Source: Candidatus Aminicenantota bacterium (GTDB taxonomy: Bacteria; Acidobacteriota; Aminicenantia; Aminicenantales; Aminicenantaceae). Taken from it: 64,000 bases of DNA. The DNA lies in NCBI GenBank assembly GCA_030603565.1, contig JAUVXM010000002.1, positions 18,634 to 82,633 on the forward strand. The letters run 5' to 3'. The translations under genes were made by a program, and so were the position numbers. Shown one piece after another: positions 10,851 through 19,657 of the stretch. Below the pieces are notes generated by a model. The model did no database searches. It was given only the letters and a program-made list of their open reading frames with translations, and was not told the origin of the DNA. Numbering within the stretch: position 1 is the first letter of the stretch; each line of letters starts with the position of its first letter.

Positions 10851-11885
10851 CTAGCGGCTGTTGATGGGGGCTGTGAAGTAAAAGTAGTCGTAAATGAAAC
10901 GGCTGATTTTAGCGATTTTTTCCTCTATTTCCTTGGTTTTTCCTTCTGCCGTATCTTTAAAGAAGATGGAAACAGCCACATGCCCCAAGCCGTCAGGAAG
11001 ATAAATGATCCCGACATCATTAACCGTGCCCCCAATGGTGCCGGTTTTATGCGCTACAGCAGTCCCCGGAGGGAGTTCGCCCTTGATTCGACCCCTGCCT
11101 GTGTCACATTTGAGCATAACATCAATTATAAAATCACAACTTTTTTTATCCAGAATTTTTTGAGTGAAAATTTTCTCCAAAAGATTGGTCATGGCTCTCG
11201 GAGTGCTTTGATCCAGCAAGATCGTACTGAATTCTTTTTGGGCTTGCTTTCCTAAATCAGGATCTTTTTTCAGCTTCTGGCGGTAAGAAGCGATCACTTC
11301 GTCCCTGGTTTTGCCTTTATGCGCTTCGAAATCGAGCCCCATAGCATCCATTATCAAATGCTGACATGAGCGGTTAAGCGTAATACCTTCGATTCCAAAG
11401 GATTTAAGTCTGGCATTAATATTGTCAGGTCCCAGTTTGTTGAACAAAATATCTGTCGCGGAATTATCACTGATCATCATCATCATGTTGGCCAGATTGC
11501 GAAGAGACAAGGTTATCCCCGGGGCATCCAAAGTTGCAAGCATCCCGCTTCCCAGGTGCTGGTCGGTTTTTTGAATGCGGATTTCATCCTCCAACGAAAA
11601 TTCACCCTCTAATACCCGAGCCATCAGATCGACAAAAATGGGCACCTTGAAGACCGAGGCCAGGGGAAAAAACTCATCGCTATTGAGGGTAATATTTTCT
11701 CCCGACTCTATATGAGTAGCGGCCAGACCTACTTTCCCTTCCATCCCGCGGGTGATCCGTTCGATCTGCAGAAGAAGCCGCTTGACCCCCTGGGGAGGAT
11801 TATCCTGAGAGAATCGAACCCCTGAAACCAGAGGCGATACCACCATTAAAATACAAAGGAATACGATAACACGTATTTTTTTCAT
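10851..11885 (-). CDS. class A beta-lactamase-like serine hydrolase
   Basis: SVFK (SxxK), SDN and KTG motifs in order; signal peptide. Confidence 0.85.
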   Translation of the reverse strand: MKKIRVIVFLCILMVVSPLVSGVRFSQDNPPQGVKRLLLQIERITRGMEGKVGLAATHIESGENITLNSDEFFPLASVFKVPIFVDLMARVLEGEFSLEDEIRIQKTDQHLGSGMLATLDAPGITLSLRNLANMMMMISDNSATDILFNKLGPDNINARLKSFGIEGITLNRSCQHLIMDAMGLDFEAHKGKTRDEVIASYRQKLKKDPDLGKQAQKEFSTILLDQSTPRAMTNLLEKIFTQKILDKKSCDFIIDVMLKCDTGRGRIKGELPPGTAVAHKTGTIGGTVNDVGIIYLPDGLGHVAVSIFFKDTAEGKTKEIEEKIAKISRFIYDYFYFTAPINSR

Positions 11886-11898
11886 GTTAACCTCCTAG

Positions 11899-12031
11899 CC
11901 TGAACTATTCATAAAAAATGTCGATGTTCATAATAAGCCTATTTATATCAAGATGTTGGATTAATTTAAAGGAAATTCATAATCACCATTTCATTTTCGA
12001 TGTAATCCCTGTTTATAATCGACATTTCTTA
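11899..12031. repeat. Dispersed repeat family, composite copy: R-arm CCTGAACTATTCATAAAAAATGTCGATG plus inverted TTTTCGATGTAATC...ATAATCGACATTTCTTA
   Basis: 11899-11911 matches the family terminus; 11994-12031 is 35/38 identical to 39609-39646. Confidence 0.7.
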
Positions 12032-12045
12032 CTCCGTGCCTAGTA

Positions 12046-12074
12046 TTGACAGAAATCCCAATTACGGTTACAGT
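12046..12074 (+). promoter_or_regulatory. Predicted promoter TTGACA-17-TACAGT for acyl-CoA synthetase
   Basis: Perfect -35, weak -10, 35 bp upstream of the start codon. Confidence 0.4.
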
Positions 12075-12108
12075 TCGGCTTTGATAAGATTAACTACTGG
12101 AGAAAAAA

Positions 12109-13887
12109 ATGCATGATACACTGCCTGAGATATTGCTGCATTCCCTCAAATCATACCAGAAAGATACCCTGATGCTGTATAAACAGGGATCAGACTATGT
12201 TCCTCTTTCCAGCCGGGATTTTGCCAACCGGATCAAACGGCTCTCTCTGGCCTTACAGGATATGGGAGTGCAACCGGGAGACAAGATCATTCTGCTGGCA
12301 GAAAACGGACCCCAATGGATTATGACAGATCTAGCCATTCTGTGTATAGGCGGAGTAACAGTGCCGGTCTACACGACCTTAATCCCTGAACATATTAAAT
12401 ATATTATCAATGACTCCGATGCCCAAATTGTATTCTGTTCCAATCAGGCTCTGTGGGATAAAGTCAAGGAAGTTCGGCCCGACTTGAATAAAGTAAAGCA
12501 TTACGTTACTTTTCATAAAAATGATGACTCAGGGATTTTTTCCCTATCCCAACTCCTGGAACGGGGAAAAGAAATAGAAGATAACCATCCCGACCGGTTC
12601 GAAAAAACCGCCTTGCAGGTTCGGCCTGCAGATCTGGCTTCGATCATTTATACTTCAGGAACAACCGGCACGCCAAAAGGAGTTATCCTCACTCACAGCA
12701 ATTTCACCAGCAATGTAAAAGCTGCAAGCGGCCTGCTCGATCTCAGGGAAACGGATACTGTGTTTTCATTCCTGCCCTTATCCCATGTTTTCGAACGCAC
12801 GGTTACTTTCGGCTATTTATATAACGGCTGTACCATTGGTTATGCCGGGAGCATGGAGACAATAGCGGATGACATTTATAGAATTAAACCGCATGCCTTT
12901 GCCAGTGTTCCCAGATTTTTCGAAAAGATATATGCCAAAATCATGGATGGCATTTTAACGGGATCTGCTCTAAAAAGAAAAATCTTTTATGGGGCGATCA
13001 AAACCGGTAAAACTTACAGCCGAAAAAAACTGACCAATCGACCCATCTCCCTGTTTCTGCGGACCAAACGGCTTATTGCCAACAGATTAGTGTTTTCCAA
13101 GATAACCGACCGGATCGGAGGAAGGGTCAGATTTTGTGTTTCAGCCGCTGCTCCCTTGGCTAAAGATATTGCGGAATTTTTTCACGCTGTTGGTTTGGTT
13201 ATTCTGGAAGGCTACGGTTTGACAGAGACTTCCCCCTGCAACACTATGAACACCATGAAAAGCCTAAAATTCGGCACAGTGGGTAAACCCATCCCGGGAG
13301 TTAAAATACGGATTGCTGAAGACGGCGAGATTTTGACACAAGGGCCTAACGTAATGAAAGGGTATTATAAAAATTTAGACTGGACCCATGATGTTCTGAA
13401 AAACAATTGGTTTCACACCGGAGATATAGGCTTTTTCGATTCGGACGGATTCCTGGTTATTACAGACCGCAAAAAGGACATCATCATCACCTCAGGGGGA
13501 AAGAATACAGCCCCCCAGCCTACAGAAAACATGCTGCGCATGAGCCCTTACATATCCAATGCTGTTGTTATCGGGGACCGGAGAAAATTTTTATCCGCTT
13601 TGATCGTGCCCGATTTTGACAAAATCAAAAAATATGCCCGCAGCAACAATATCTCTTATACCGGTCTTAAGGACCTGGTAAAAAATTCCCGGATCGTCAA
13701 GTTTATAGAAACAGAACTGGAAAAATACACTTCCAAGTTGTCCGCTTTTGAAAAAATAAAAAAACTGGCGCTCCTGGACCGAGATTTCGAAATAGGAAAA
13801 AATGAGATCACTCCGACTCTGAAGATCAAAAGGAAAATAATCACCCGGAAATACAGCACCTTGATAGAATCGCTTTACGCCGAATAG
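12109..13887 (+). CDS. long-chain acyl-CoA synthetase (AMP-forming)
   Basis: YTSGTTGTPKGVILTHSN, GYGLTETSP, TGDIGFFDSDGFLVITDRKKDIIITSGGKN motifs. Confidence 0.93.
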   Translation: MHDTLPEILLHSLKSYQKDTLMLYKQGSDYVPLSSRDFANRIKRLSLALQDMGVQPGDKIILLAENGPQWIMTDLAILCIGGVTVPVYTTLIPEHIKYIINDSDAQIVFCSNQALWDKVKEVRPDLNKVKHYVTFHKNDDSGIFSLSQLLERGKEIEDNHPDRFEKTALQVRPADLASIIYTSGTTGTPKGVILTHSNFTSNVKAASGLLDLRETDTVFSFLPLSHVFERTVTFGYLYNGCTIGYAGSMETIADDIYRIKPHAFASVPRFFEKIYAKIMDGILTGSALKRKIFYGAIKTGKTYSRKKLTNRPISLFLRTKRLIANRLVFSKITDRIGGRVRFCVSAAAPLAKDIAEFFHAVGLVILEGYGLTETSPCNTMNTMKSLKFGTVGKPIPGVKIRIAEDGEILTQGPNVMKGYYKNLDWTHDVLKNNWFHTGDIGFFDSDGFLVITDRKKDIIITSGGKNTAPQPTENMLRMSPYISNAVVIGDRRKFLSALIVPDFDKIKKYARSNNISYTGLKDLVKNSRIVKFIETELEKYTSKLSAFEKIKKLALLDRDFEIGKNEITPTLKIKRKIITRKYSTLIESLYAE

Positions 13888-13897
13888 AGGAAGCGTA

Positions 13898-15766
13898 TTA
13901 TTTCTTCTTTTCGCTTTTTAACTTAAAAACAACCGTCACTGTAAAAATCACACCTCTCGGCTTACCGTCGATCAAAAACGGTTCATAAACCCACTGCATG
14001 ACAGCATCAATGGCGGCTTGGTCAAGTTCAGGGATGGATCGCAGGATTTTTGTTTCTTGCACCCGGCCATATATGCCTGTTGTCGCTTCAAGGATGACGA
14101 CACCCTCAATGCCCTCTTTTCTGGCCTCTTCAGGATAGATCGGATCAACTCCTTCTATCCGCTTTGGCGGTTTGATGTCCCCAGTAGCCCTGACAGGACC
14201 ACCGGCTCTTGCTTCTGCTTCACCTACGACACCGCCGATTACACCGCCCACGACTCCTCCTTCTACTCCTGGCGCTTTAATCTGCTTCTTCTTTTCACTT
14301 TTTAACATAAACCGAACCGTCACTGTAAAAATCACACCTCTCGGCTTACCATCGATTATAAACGGTTCATAGACCCACTGCATGACAGCATCAATGGCGG
14401 CCTGATCAAGTTCAGGGATGGATCGCAGGATTTTTGTTTCTTGCACCCGGCCATATATGTCTGTTGTTGCTTCAAGGATGACGACACCTTCAATCCTCTC
14501 TTTTCTGGCCTCTTCGGGATAGATCGGATCAATTCTTCTTATCAGCTTTGGCGGTTTGATGTCACCAGTCGCTCTGACAGGTGCACTTTCCTCCTCTTTC
14601 TGTTTTTCCTTTTCCTGGAGAACATTATGACCAGTAATTTCATTGGAAGCAACTATTTCGGGCAGCACTTTGTTATCAACGGCTGCAAAGGTCAGTCGGT
14701 AGCCTGCCATCATGCCAATTAAAAGAAGTGATACAAAAAGAATCACTCCCACAGTCGATTTTTTTAATTGAGTTTCCATATTTCTCTCCTTGGATAAAAT
14801 GTTTTTTATTCTTTCTGTCAAAGGAATATGCGGAGAAACAATAGCAGCGGGAACCAGAAAATGGATGGAAAGGGATGTTTTTTCCGCTAAGTTGACCAAA
14901 CACTCTGCATATTCTCTTTTGTCGTTTTTTAAGAGGACATGATTATCTGATATTTCCTCTCTTGCTCTGGAGAAATCAGCACTTAAAGTATAGGCCAGAG
15001 GATTCCACCAATTTAGAATTAGAAAAATCCTCTGCAAAACTACTGTAATCTGATCTCGATGAAAAATATGGGACATTTCATGGAGCAGAACAACTCTCAA
15101 TTCTTTATCTCGCATTTTTTCTATTAAACCACGCGGGACAAGTATGAGTGGTTTGAAGAATCCCAATACTATTGGGCTGCTGACCTCTGAAGACTCAAAT
15201 ATCTTTATTTTCATAGATTTCTGAAAGGCCAGCTCAGCTTCTTCTAAGACCTGAGAAATTCTATAGTTTTTGACTTCAACAATACCTTTTTTCAAATTCT
15301 TAAGAGAAGAAACCCCGTATACAAAACGGAACAAAAGGAGCACTACTCCCAATCCCCAGAGGACACCAAAAAAATTAAGGGCTTTTATCACAAATGGTCC
15401 TGATCCAAATATTTTCTTGAATGTTTTTGATATGAGATTAGATGATATAATTGTATTTTCGTTAATAGCTTCGTCCGTTCCTGAAGCAGTGTTCAAGCTA
15501 TTTCCATCCACAAGAATGGGAGAAGAATCAAGCTCAAAAGGGAGTATGGTTTGAATAGGCTTTAATCCCAGTAAAGAAGAGGAAATTGTCAGGATAGGAA
15601 GAAATAAAAGGACCAGCATGATCATGAATACAATACCACTCCTCAGGGGAGCGGCCTTATGTTTTAAAAACTGTATGAACACCCAACCGATCCCTAAAAT
15701 GATTAAGGAGGGGAGAGCTATATTCAGGATCCCTTCGGCTGTTGATATGTCTTGCAGTATTTTCAT
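13898..15766 (-). CDS. M56 (BlaR1-like) membrane metallopeptidase with two tandem TonB C-terminal domains
   Basis: HEMSHIFHRD; two copies of GDIKPPK..IDPIYPEEARKE.IEGVVILEATT. Confidence 0.9.
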   Translation of the reverse strand: MKILQDISTAEGILNIALPSLIILGIGWVFIQFLKHKAAPLRSGIVFMIMLVLLFLPILTISSSLLGLKPIQTILPFELDSSPILVDGNSLNTASGTDEAINENTIISSNLISKTFKKIFGSGPFVIKALNFFGVLWGLGVVLLLFRFVYGVSSLKNLKKGIVEVKNYRISQVLEEAELAFQKSMKIKIFESSEVSSPIVLGFFKPLILVPRGLIEKMRDKELRVVLLHEMSHIFHRDQITVVLQRIFLILNWWNPLAYTLSADFSRAREEISDNHVLLKNDKREYAECLVNLAEKTSLSIHFLVPAAIVSPHIPLTERIKNILSKERNMETQLKKSTVGVILFVSLLLIGMMAGYRLTFAAVDNKVLPEIVASNEITGHNVLQEKEKQKEEESAPVRATGDIKPPKLIRRIDPIYPEEARKERIEGVVILEATTDIYGRVQETKILRSIPELDQAAIDAVMQWVYEPFIIDGKPRGVIFTVTVRFMLKSEKKKQIKAPGVEGGVVGGVIGGVVGEAEARAGGPVRATGDIKPPKRIEGVDPIYPEEARKEGIEGVVILEATTGIYGRVQETKILRSIPELDQAAIDAVMQWVYEPFLIDGKPRGVIFTVTVVFKLKSEKKK

Positions 15767-16185
15767 GACCCTGCCTCCTCGGTTTTTTTAAGGAGTTCAC
15801 GTAGTTTGAGGATGTCCTCCGGAGAAACTTCCGAGGTTTCGAGCATGCACTTTACAAGCTCAGCCCTTGATCCTCCAAATACTCGATTGATGGTGTCATT
15901 CAAGATCTCCTTACGAGTTTTCTGTTCTTCTACAAGCGCAGAGTAGAAAAACGTCCGCCCTATTATTTTGTGTTTTAACCATCCATAGTCCTCAAGCCGG
16001 TTCATTTGAACCTGAATGGTTGTCCGCCGCAATTTATCAACTCTTTTTGCATTTATCGCGTCAAATATGTCATTGACACTGACTTCACCCTTTGCCCAGA
16101 CTATATTCATAATTTCGAGATTGGATGGAGAAAGCTTACGTACTCTTTTTTTTGCCATTGTTTGGCCTCCTGCCTTAAACGACAT
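15763..16185 (-). CDS. BlaI/MecI/CopY-family transcriptional repressor
   Basis: LSPSNLEIMNIVWAKGEVSVNDIFDAI..RTTIQVQMNRLEDYGWL; 4-bp overlap with M56 gene. Confidence 0.9.
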   Translation of the reverse strand: MSFKAGGQTMAKKRVRKLSPSNLEIMNIVWAKGEVSVNDIFDAINAKRVDKLRRTTIQVQMNRLEDYGWLKHKIIGRTFFYSALVEEQKTRKEILNDTINRVFGGSRAELVKCMLETSEVSPEDILKLRELLKKTEEAGS

Positions 16186-16222
16186 CTGTCGTTAATATAA
16201 ACGACTATTGTCGTTTTGTCAA
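16178..16222 (-). promoter_or_regulatory. Promoter TTGACA-17-TATATT with two BlaI-type dyads
   Basis: Minus-strand -35 16217-16222, -10 16194-16199; dyads AACGACA-TC-TGTCGTT (16178-16193) and AAACGAC-TATT-GTCGTTT (16199-16216). Confidence 0.8.
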
Positions 16223-16271
16223 GTGCTTCTAATCTTTTTTTTTATGACAACTGACACATAAAACAGTTATA

Positions 16272-16511
16272 ATGCCGGCTAAAGAAGGATTTGAGTTCAA
16301 TTTAGGCGAAAAATATATTTTATTCCTCGGTCTTAACAGGAATGACCTGGATAAGGCATCAAGTACTGTAATACGGGTGCCTGAAGTGAGGATATCAACT
16401 AAAGGCTACCTACCCGGTAAAAAATACGTACCCAGAGACGTGTTTGATATTATTTATACGGACAAGTTTATTCTGCAGGAAGAACAGTTTCAAAAAAATG
16501 AACCGACCTAG
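16272..16511 (+). CDS. small hypothetical protein, possibly a gene fragment
   Basis: 79-aa ORF without a good RBS. Confidence 0.3.
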   Translation: MPAKEGFEFNLGEKYILFLGLNRNDLDKASSTVIRVPEVRISTKGYLPGKKYVPRDVFDIIYTDKFILQEEQFQKNEPT

Positions 16512-16592
16512 TCAAATAAAGGGTAAAAATTTAGAGAAAACCGTAAGTTTAAAAAATATGAAATCCTATCTGTAAATACCTATCTGCAAAGG

Positions 16593-16642
16593 TTGACACA
16601 CAATTAGAAAAAACATATTATATACACATACTGTTACACATA
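16593..16642 (+). promoter_or_regulatory. TA promoter TTGACA-17-TATTAT plus direct repeats TACACATA x2
   Basis: -35 16593-16598, -10 16616-16621, repeats at 16623-16630 and 16635-16642. Confidence 0.65.
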
Positions 16643-16655
16643 TATAGGAGGGGCA

Positions 16656-16967
16656 ATGAAAAGGACAAATATTATGCTAAGTGAAGACCAGCACAGAAAA
16701 TTAAAGCTCTATTCTAAAAAAGAAGGCAGGACACTTGGGGGATTGATAAGAGATGCCCTTGATGTTGTTTATAAAAAAAAGGATGTGCTCGAACAGAGAA
16801 AGCAGGTTGCTATCAGCGCTTATGAGGAAGGATTCATCAGCCTGGGAAAACTTGCCGAAGTATTGGGTCTTGACCCGGTCAGCACGAGAAATTACTTAAA
16901 GGAGCATGGTAGACCAATCTATTCCCTGGATCTGCAGGAATTGAAAGAAGACGCAGAAAATGCCTGA
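16656..16967 (+). CDS. antitoxin, RHH (CopG-like) N-terminus with UPF0175-like C-terminus
   Basis: MKRTNIMLSEDQHRKLKLYSKKEGRTLGGLIRDAL; EEGFISLGKLAEVLGLDPVSTRNYLKEHG; RBS ggagggg. Confidence 0.8.
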   Translation: MKRTNIMLSEDQHRKLKLYSKKEGRTLGGLIRDALDVVYKKKDVLEQRKQVAISAYEEGFISLGKLAEVLGLDPVSTRNYLKEHGRPIYSLDLQELKEDAENA

Positions 16968-17454
16968 GATCATATTAGACTGCTGCTGCCTTTCCAATTT
17001 TGCCCTTTCCAATTCCCTGTTCATCCTTAAAAAGCTTTACAGCAACTCTGCTTTCGTCACAGAGTTTGTTTCTGCAGAAATCTTAAGAGGAGTTCATAGG
17101 GGACACAAAGATTTGACGAAGATCCAGGATTCTTTGAGGGAAGGATGGCTCAAGGAGGTTGTCTTGAGCCCTAAAAAAGAAAAATCCCTTTATGAAACGC
17201 TTTCCGTCTCTCTCGGTCTTGGCGAGGCCTCTAGCATTGCTGTCGCAAAAGCCAGAGGATTTTTTTTTGCATGTGATGATAGAGCAGCACGGAGAGAGGC
17301 CGGGCTGTTGGGTGTAAAACTCTCAGGAACGCTCGGCATCCTTAAAAAATCCATCCGCGATAAAACAATCAAGCTTAAGGAAGGAAACCTCATTCTGACC
17401 GAGATGATAGCAAAAGGATTTTATTCATCTGTGAATTCTCTAAAAGAAATTTAA
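16960..17454 (+). CDS. PIN-domain toxin (DUF3368-like)
   Basis: ILDCCCLSNFA; SLGLGEASSIAVAKARGFFFACDDRAARREA; 8-bp overlap with antitoxin. Confidence 0.8.
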   Translation: MPEIILDCCCLSNFALSNSLFILKKLYSNSAFVTEFVSAEILRGVHRGHKDLTKIQDSLREGWLKEVVLSPKKEKSLYETLSVSLGLGEASSIAVAKARGFFFACDDRAARREAGLLGVKLSGTLGILKKSIRDKTIKLKEGNLILTEMIAKGFYSSVNSLKEI

Positions 17455-17463
17455 GCATGTACT

Positions 17464-17712
17464 TCAGAGCCCAGCCCAGAAAAGCAGCCTGGTCAGAAAA
17501 TAGGTGATCACTGCTACCGTAAAAAGGGAAGCAAGCGTGGGTATATATTTTTGCTTTTCCAGGTTATTTGCCAGAAGACCGGGAATTACCCAGCCTATAG
17601 CTTTTAGCTCAAAAGGGAATCTTTCATAAATATTAGCTTGTTTGGATTTATAAATGAAACTGCTTAAGGCTAAAACAATTACAATCAATAACGCTATTAT
17701 ATAATTTTTCAA
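17464..17712 (-). pseudogene. chimeric ORF: new N-terminal TM segment fused to duplicated PgsC C-terminus
   Basis: 17462-17615 is 148/154 identical to 19215-19368 (3' end of pgsC). Confidence 0.8.
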
Positions 17713-18791
17713 TTGACAATTTTATATTTTAAAATCTCATATTCATCCAAATAATTACTTTCATTTAGCCGTCTGGATAGGATATAGAGGTGGTGATTTT
17801 CTTTATGGTAGAAATATGAAGGACCCCGCATGGAAAAATCAACCGCATCCGGAAGCTTTACCTCGCTCAATAATTTACCCTCAAGACTATACAATTGTAA
17901 AAGAGCTTTCCAAAGCGAAGAAGCTTTATCATAGTTATTATAGAGTAGACCTATGAATTCATTATCTGCAAAAACTCCTCTTACCCAGGACATCTTTTGC
18001 TTTTCTTTTCTTTCTTTAATCGATTTTCTTTCGTTACGGGCTTGAAGAATTCCTTTTGTTACCTTAGGCCTCGTGTAATTTTTTGTTTCTTGACCAAAAA
18101 ATTTCACTTTTTTTGTATTCAGATTCATTTGAATGATTCTTAATCGGCCCTCCCATACATGATAAATATAATCGTTATATATGTAAAAAAAAGATTCTGT
18201 TCCAATTGGGGAAATTTCTCTGTATTTTCTATCGAATCCATTTGCTGATTTAAATCCATATTTTAAATATATAGGAAGAAGATAATGAATCTCTTTGTTC
18301 TCAAAATCTTTATAATAGAGGGAATATTTTTTTCCCGATCGATCTACTTTATATCCACCAATTAATACATTTTTTTTAAATAATCGTACATCTGACATAC
18401 ATCCTAAACATAAAATTTCATTTATTCTTACAAACTTAGTTTTTTCAATCCTTTTATATATATAAATTTTGCTTGTCATAGCATCTAGGTGTATATAGTA
18501 GGGATTTTGATAATCACAATAAAAAGGGCTAAGGAATTCATCAGGGCCACGTCCTCTTCTTCCCCATACTTTAATTAAATCACCGTGGATATTATATAAT
18601 TTTATATTTCCTTCTTTTGAATCAGGAATTATTAGCATTTCATCTTCTGTTACAGAAAAACATACTATATTCATTAGAATTACTTTTTTTTGCAGCAAGG
18701 TGGAGCTCTTGATAAGTTTAACTTCTATTCCAAACAATCCATTGGCTATAATAAACAGGAAAAATAATGGCAACCAAATATTTTTTTTCAA
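17709..18791 (-). CDS. 6-bladed beta-propeller-like protein
   Basis: Signal peptide; IPDSKEGNIKLYNIHGDLIKVWGRRGRGPDEFLSP pattern. Confidence 0.7.
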   Translation of the reverse strand: MKKNIWLPLFFLFIIANGLFGIEVKLIKSSTLLQKKVILMNIVCFSVTEDEMLIIPDSKEGNIKLYNIHGDLIKVWGRRGRGPDEFLSPFYCDYQNPYYIHLDAMTSKIYIYKRIEKTKFVRINEILCLGCMSDVRLFKKNVLIGGYKVDRSGKKYSLYYKDFENKEIHYLLPIYLKYGFKSANGFDRKYREISPIGTESFFYIYNDYIYHVWEGRLRIIQMNLNTKKVKFFGQETKNYTRPKVTKGILQARNERKSIKERKEKQKMSWVRGVFADNEFIGLLYNNYDKASSLWKALLQLYSLEGKLLSEVKLPDAVDFSMRGPSYFYHKENHHLYILSRRLNESNYLDEYEILKYKIVN

Positions 18792-18810
18792 TCAATTTCT
18801 CCAAGAATTG

Positions 18811-18838
18811 AGGGGGCAGTTCTTTGGAACTACCCCCT
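18811..18838. repeat. Hairpin AGGGGGCAGTTC-tttg-GAACTACCCCCT in the 5' leader of the beta-propeller gene
   Basis: 12-bp arms with one mismatch, directly upstream of the start at 18791. Confidence 0.7.
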
Positions 18839-19180
18839 TAATTCCCCAATAAATATTCAGGTTTTAAACTGTTTAGATAATCCTAATTCTCGAATACAAT
18901 ACAGCAATCGCTACCCCTTTTTTTGTATAATAAATTTATTTTTCGCAGAATTTGAAAAATCCCTTTTACATAAAGTTTAGTCGTAGAAATAAGCATATAT
19001 TGGAATTTTTTTTAATTATGAAAATCATTATGTTATTTATAAAATATTTGCTTTTATGCTGTTGATAGCAGGTGCGGTGATGCTCATTCCGGTTTCGTCG
19101 AAAAAATTTAGCGAAGGAAAAGTATTTCGGAATAATAAATTTAAAATCAAAGGGTGAAAGTAGTATATCAATTAAGATCT

Positions 19181-19210
19181 CCTGAATTATTCACGAGTCG
19201 AGGATGCCGC
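19181..19210. repeat. Dispersed repeat family, L-arm CCTGAATTATTCACGAGTCGAGGATGCCGC
   Basis: Match to the left terminus of the element at 52539. Confidence 0.7.
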
Positions 19211-19216
19211 TACCCT

Positions 19217-19657
19217 TCAGAGCCCGGCCCAGAAAAGCAGCCGGGTCAGAAAATAGGTAATCACTGCTACTGTAAAAAGGGAAGCAAGCGTGGGTATATA
19301 TTTTTGTTTTTCCAGATTATTTGCCAGAAGACCGGGAATTACCCAGCCTATAGCTTTTAGCTCAAAAGAGGCAGGAAAAATATGAGGAAGCACTAAAAAC
19401 CACAGCTGCGTCCATAATGCCCCCAAAAGCACAAGCATTACAAAACGCCTTTTTCCAAACAGAATAAGATAGCGGGATAAGAATTTATAACAATAAAGGC
19501 TCACAAAAGCGATCAGAACCGTTGCCAGCGCTCTTAACGGTTGGTCAAGGTAAAGGGCGATATAGGCAGGCACAATAATCCCGCCGGGATATATATCCAT
19601 AATCTCAATATAAAGAACTGCAACCACAAGGCCGATAAAAAATGTTTCATACTGCAT
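19217..19657 (-). CDS. pgsC: poly-gamma-glutamate biosynthesis protein PgsC/CapC
   Basis: MQYETFFIGLVVAVLYIEIMDIYPGGIIVPAYIALYLDQP; start reassigned from 19741 to 19657. Confidence 0.85.
   Translation of the reverse strand: MQYETFFIGLVVAVLYIEIMDIYPGGIIVPAYIALYLDQPLRALATVLIAFVSLYCYKFLSRYLILFGKRRFVMLVLLGALWTQLWFLVLPHIFPASFELKAIGWVIPGLLANNLEKQKYIPTLASLFTVAVITYFLTRLLFWAGL

Noticed and set aside
11899-12031. TGTCGAT / ATCGACA half-sites near the beta-lactamase-like gene as BlaI operators
   Set aside because: Not arranged as the AACGACA-n-TGTCGTT dyad at 16178-16216; they belong to the dispersed repeat family.
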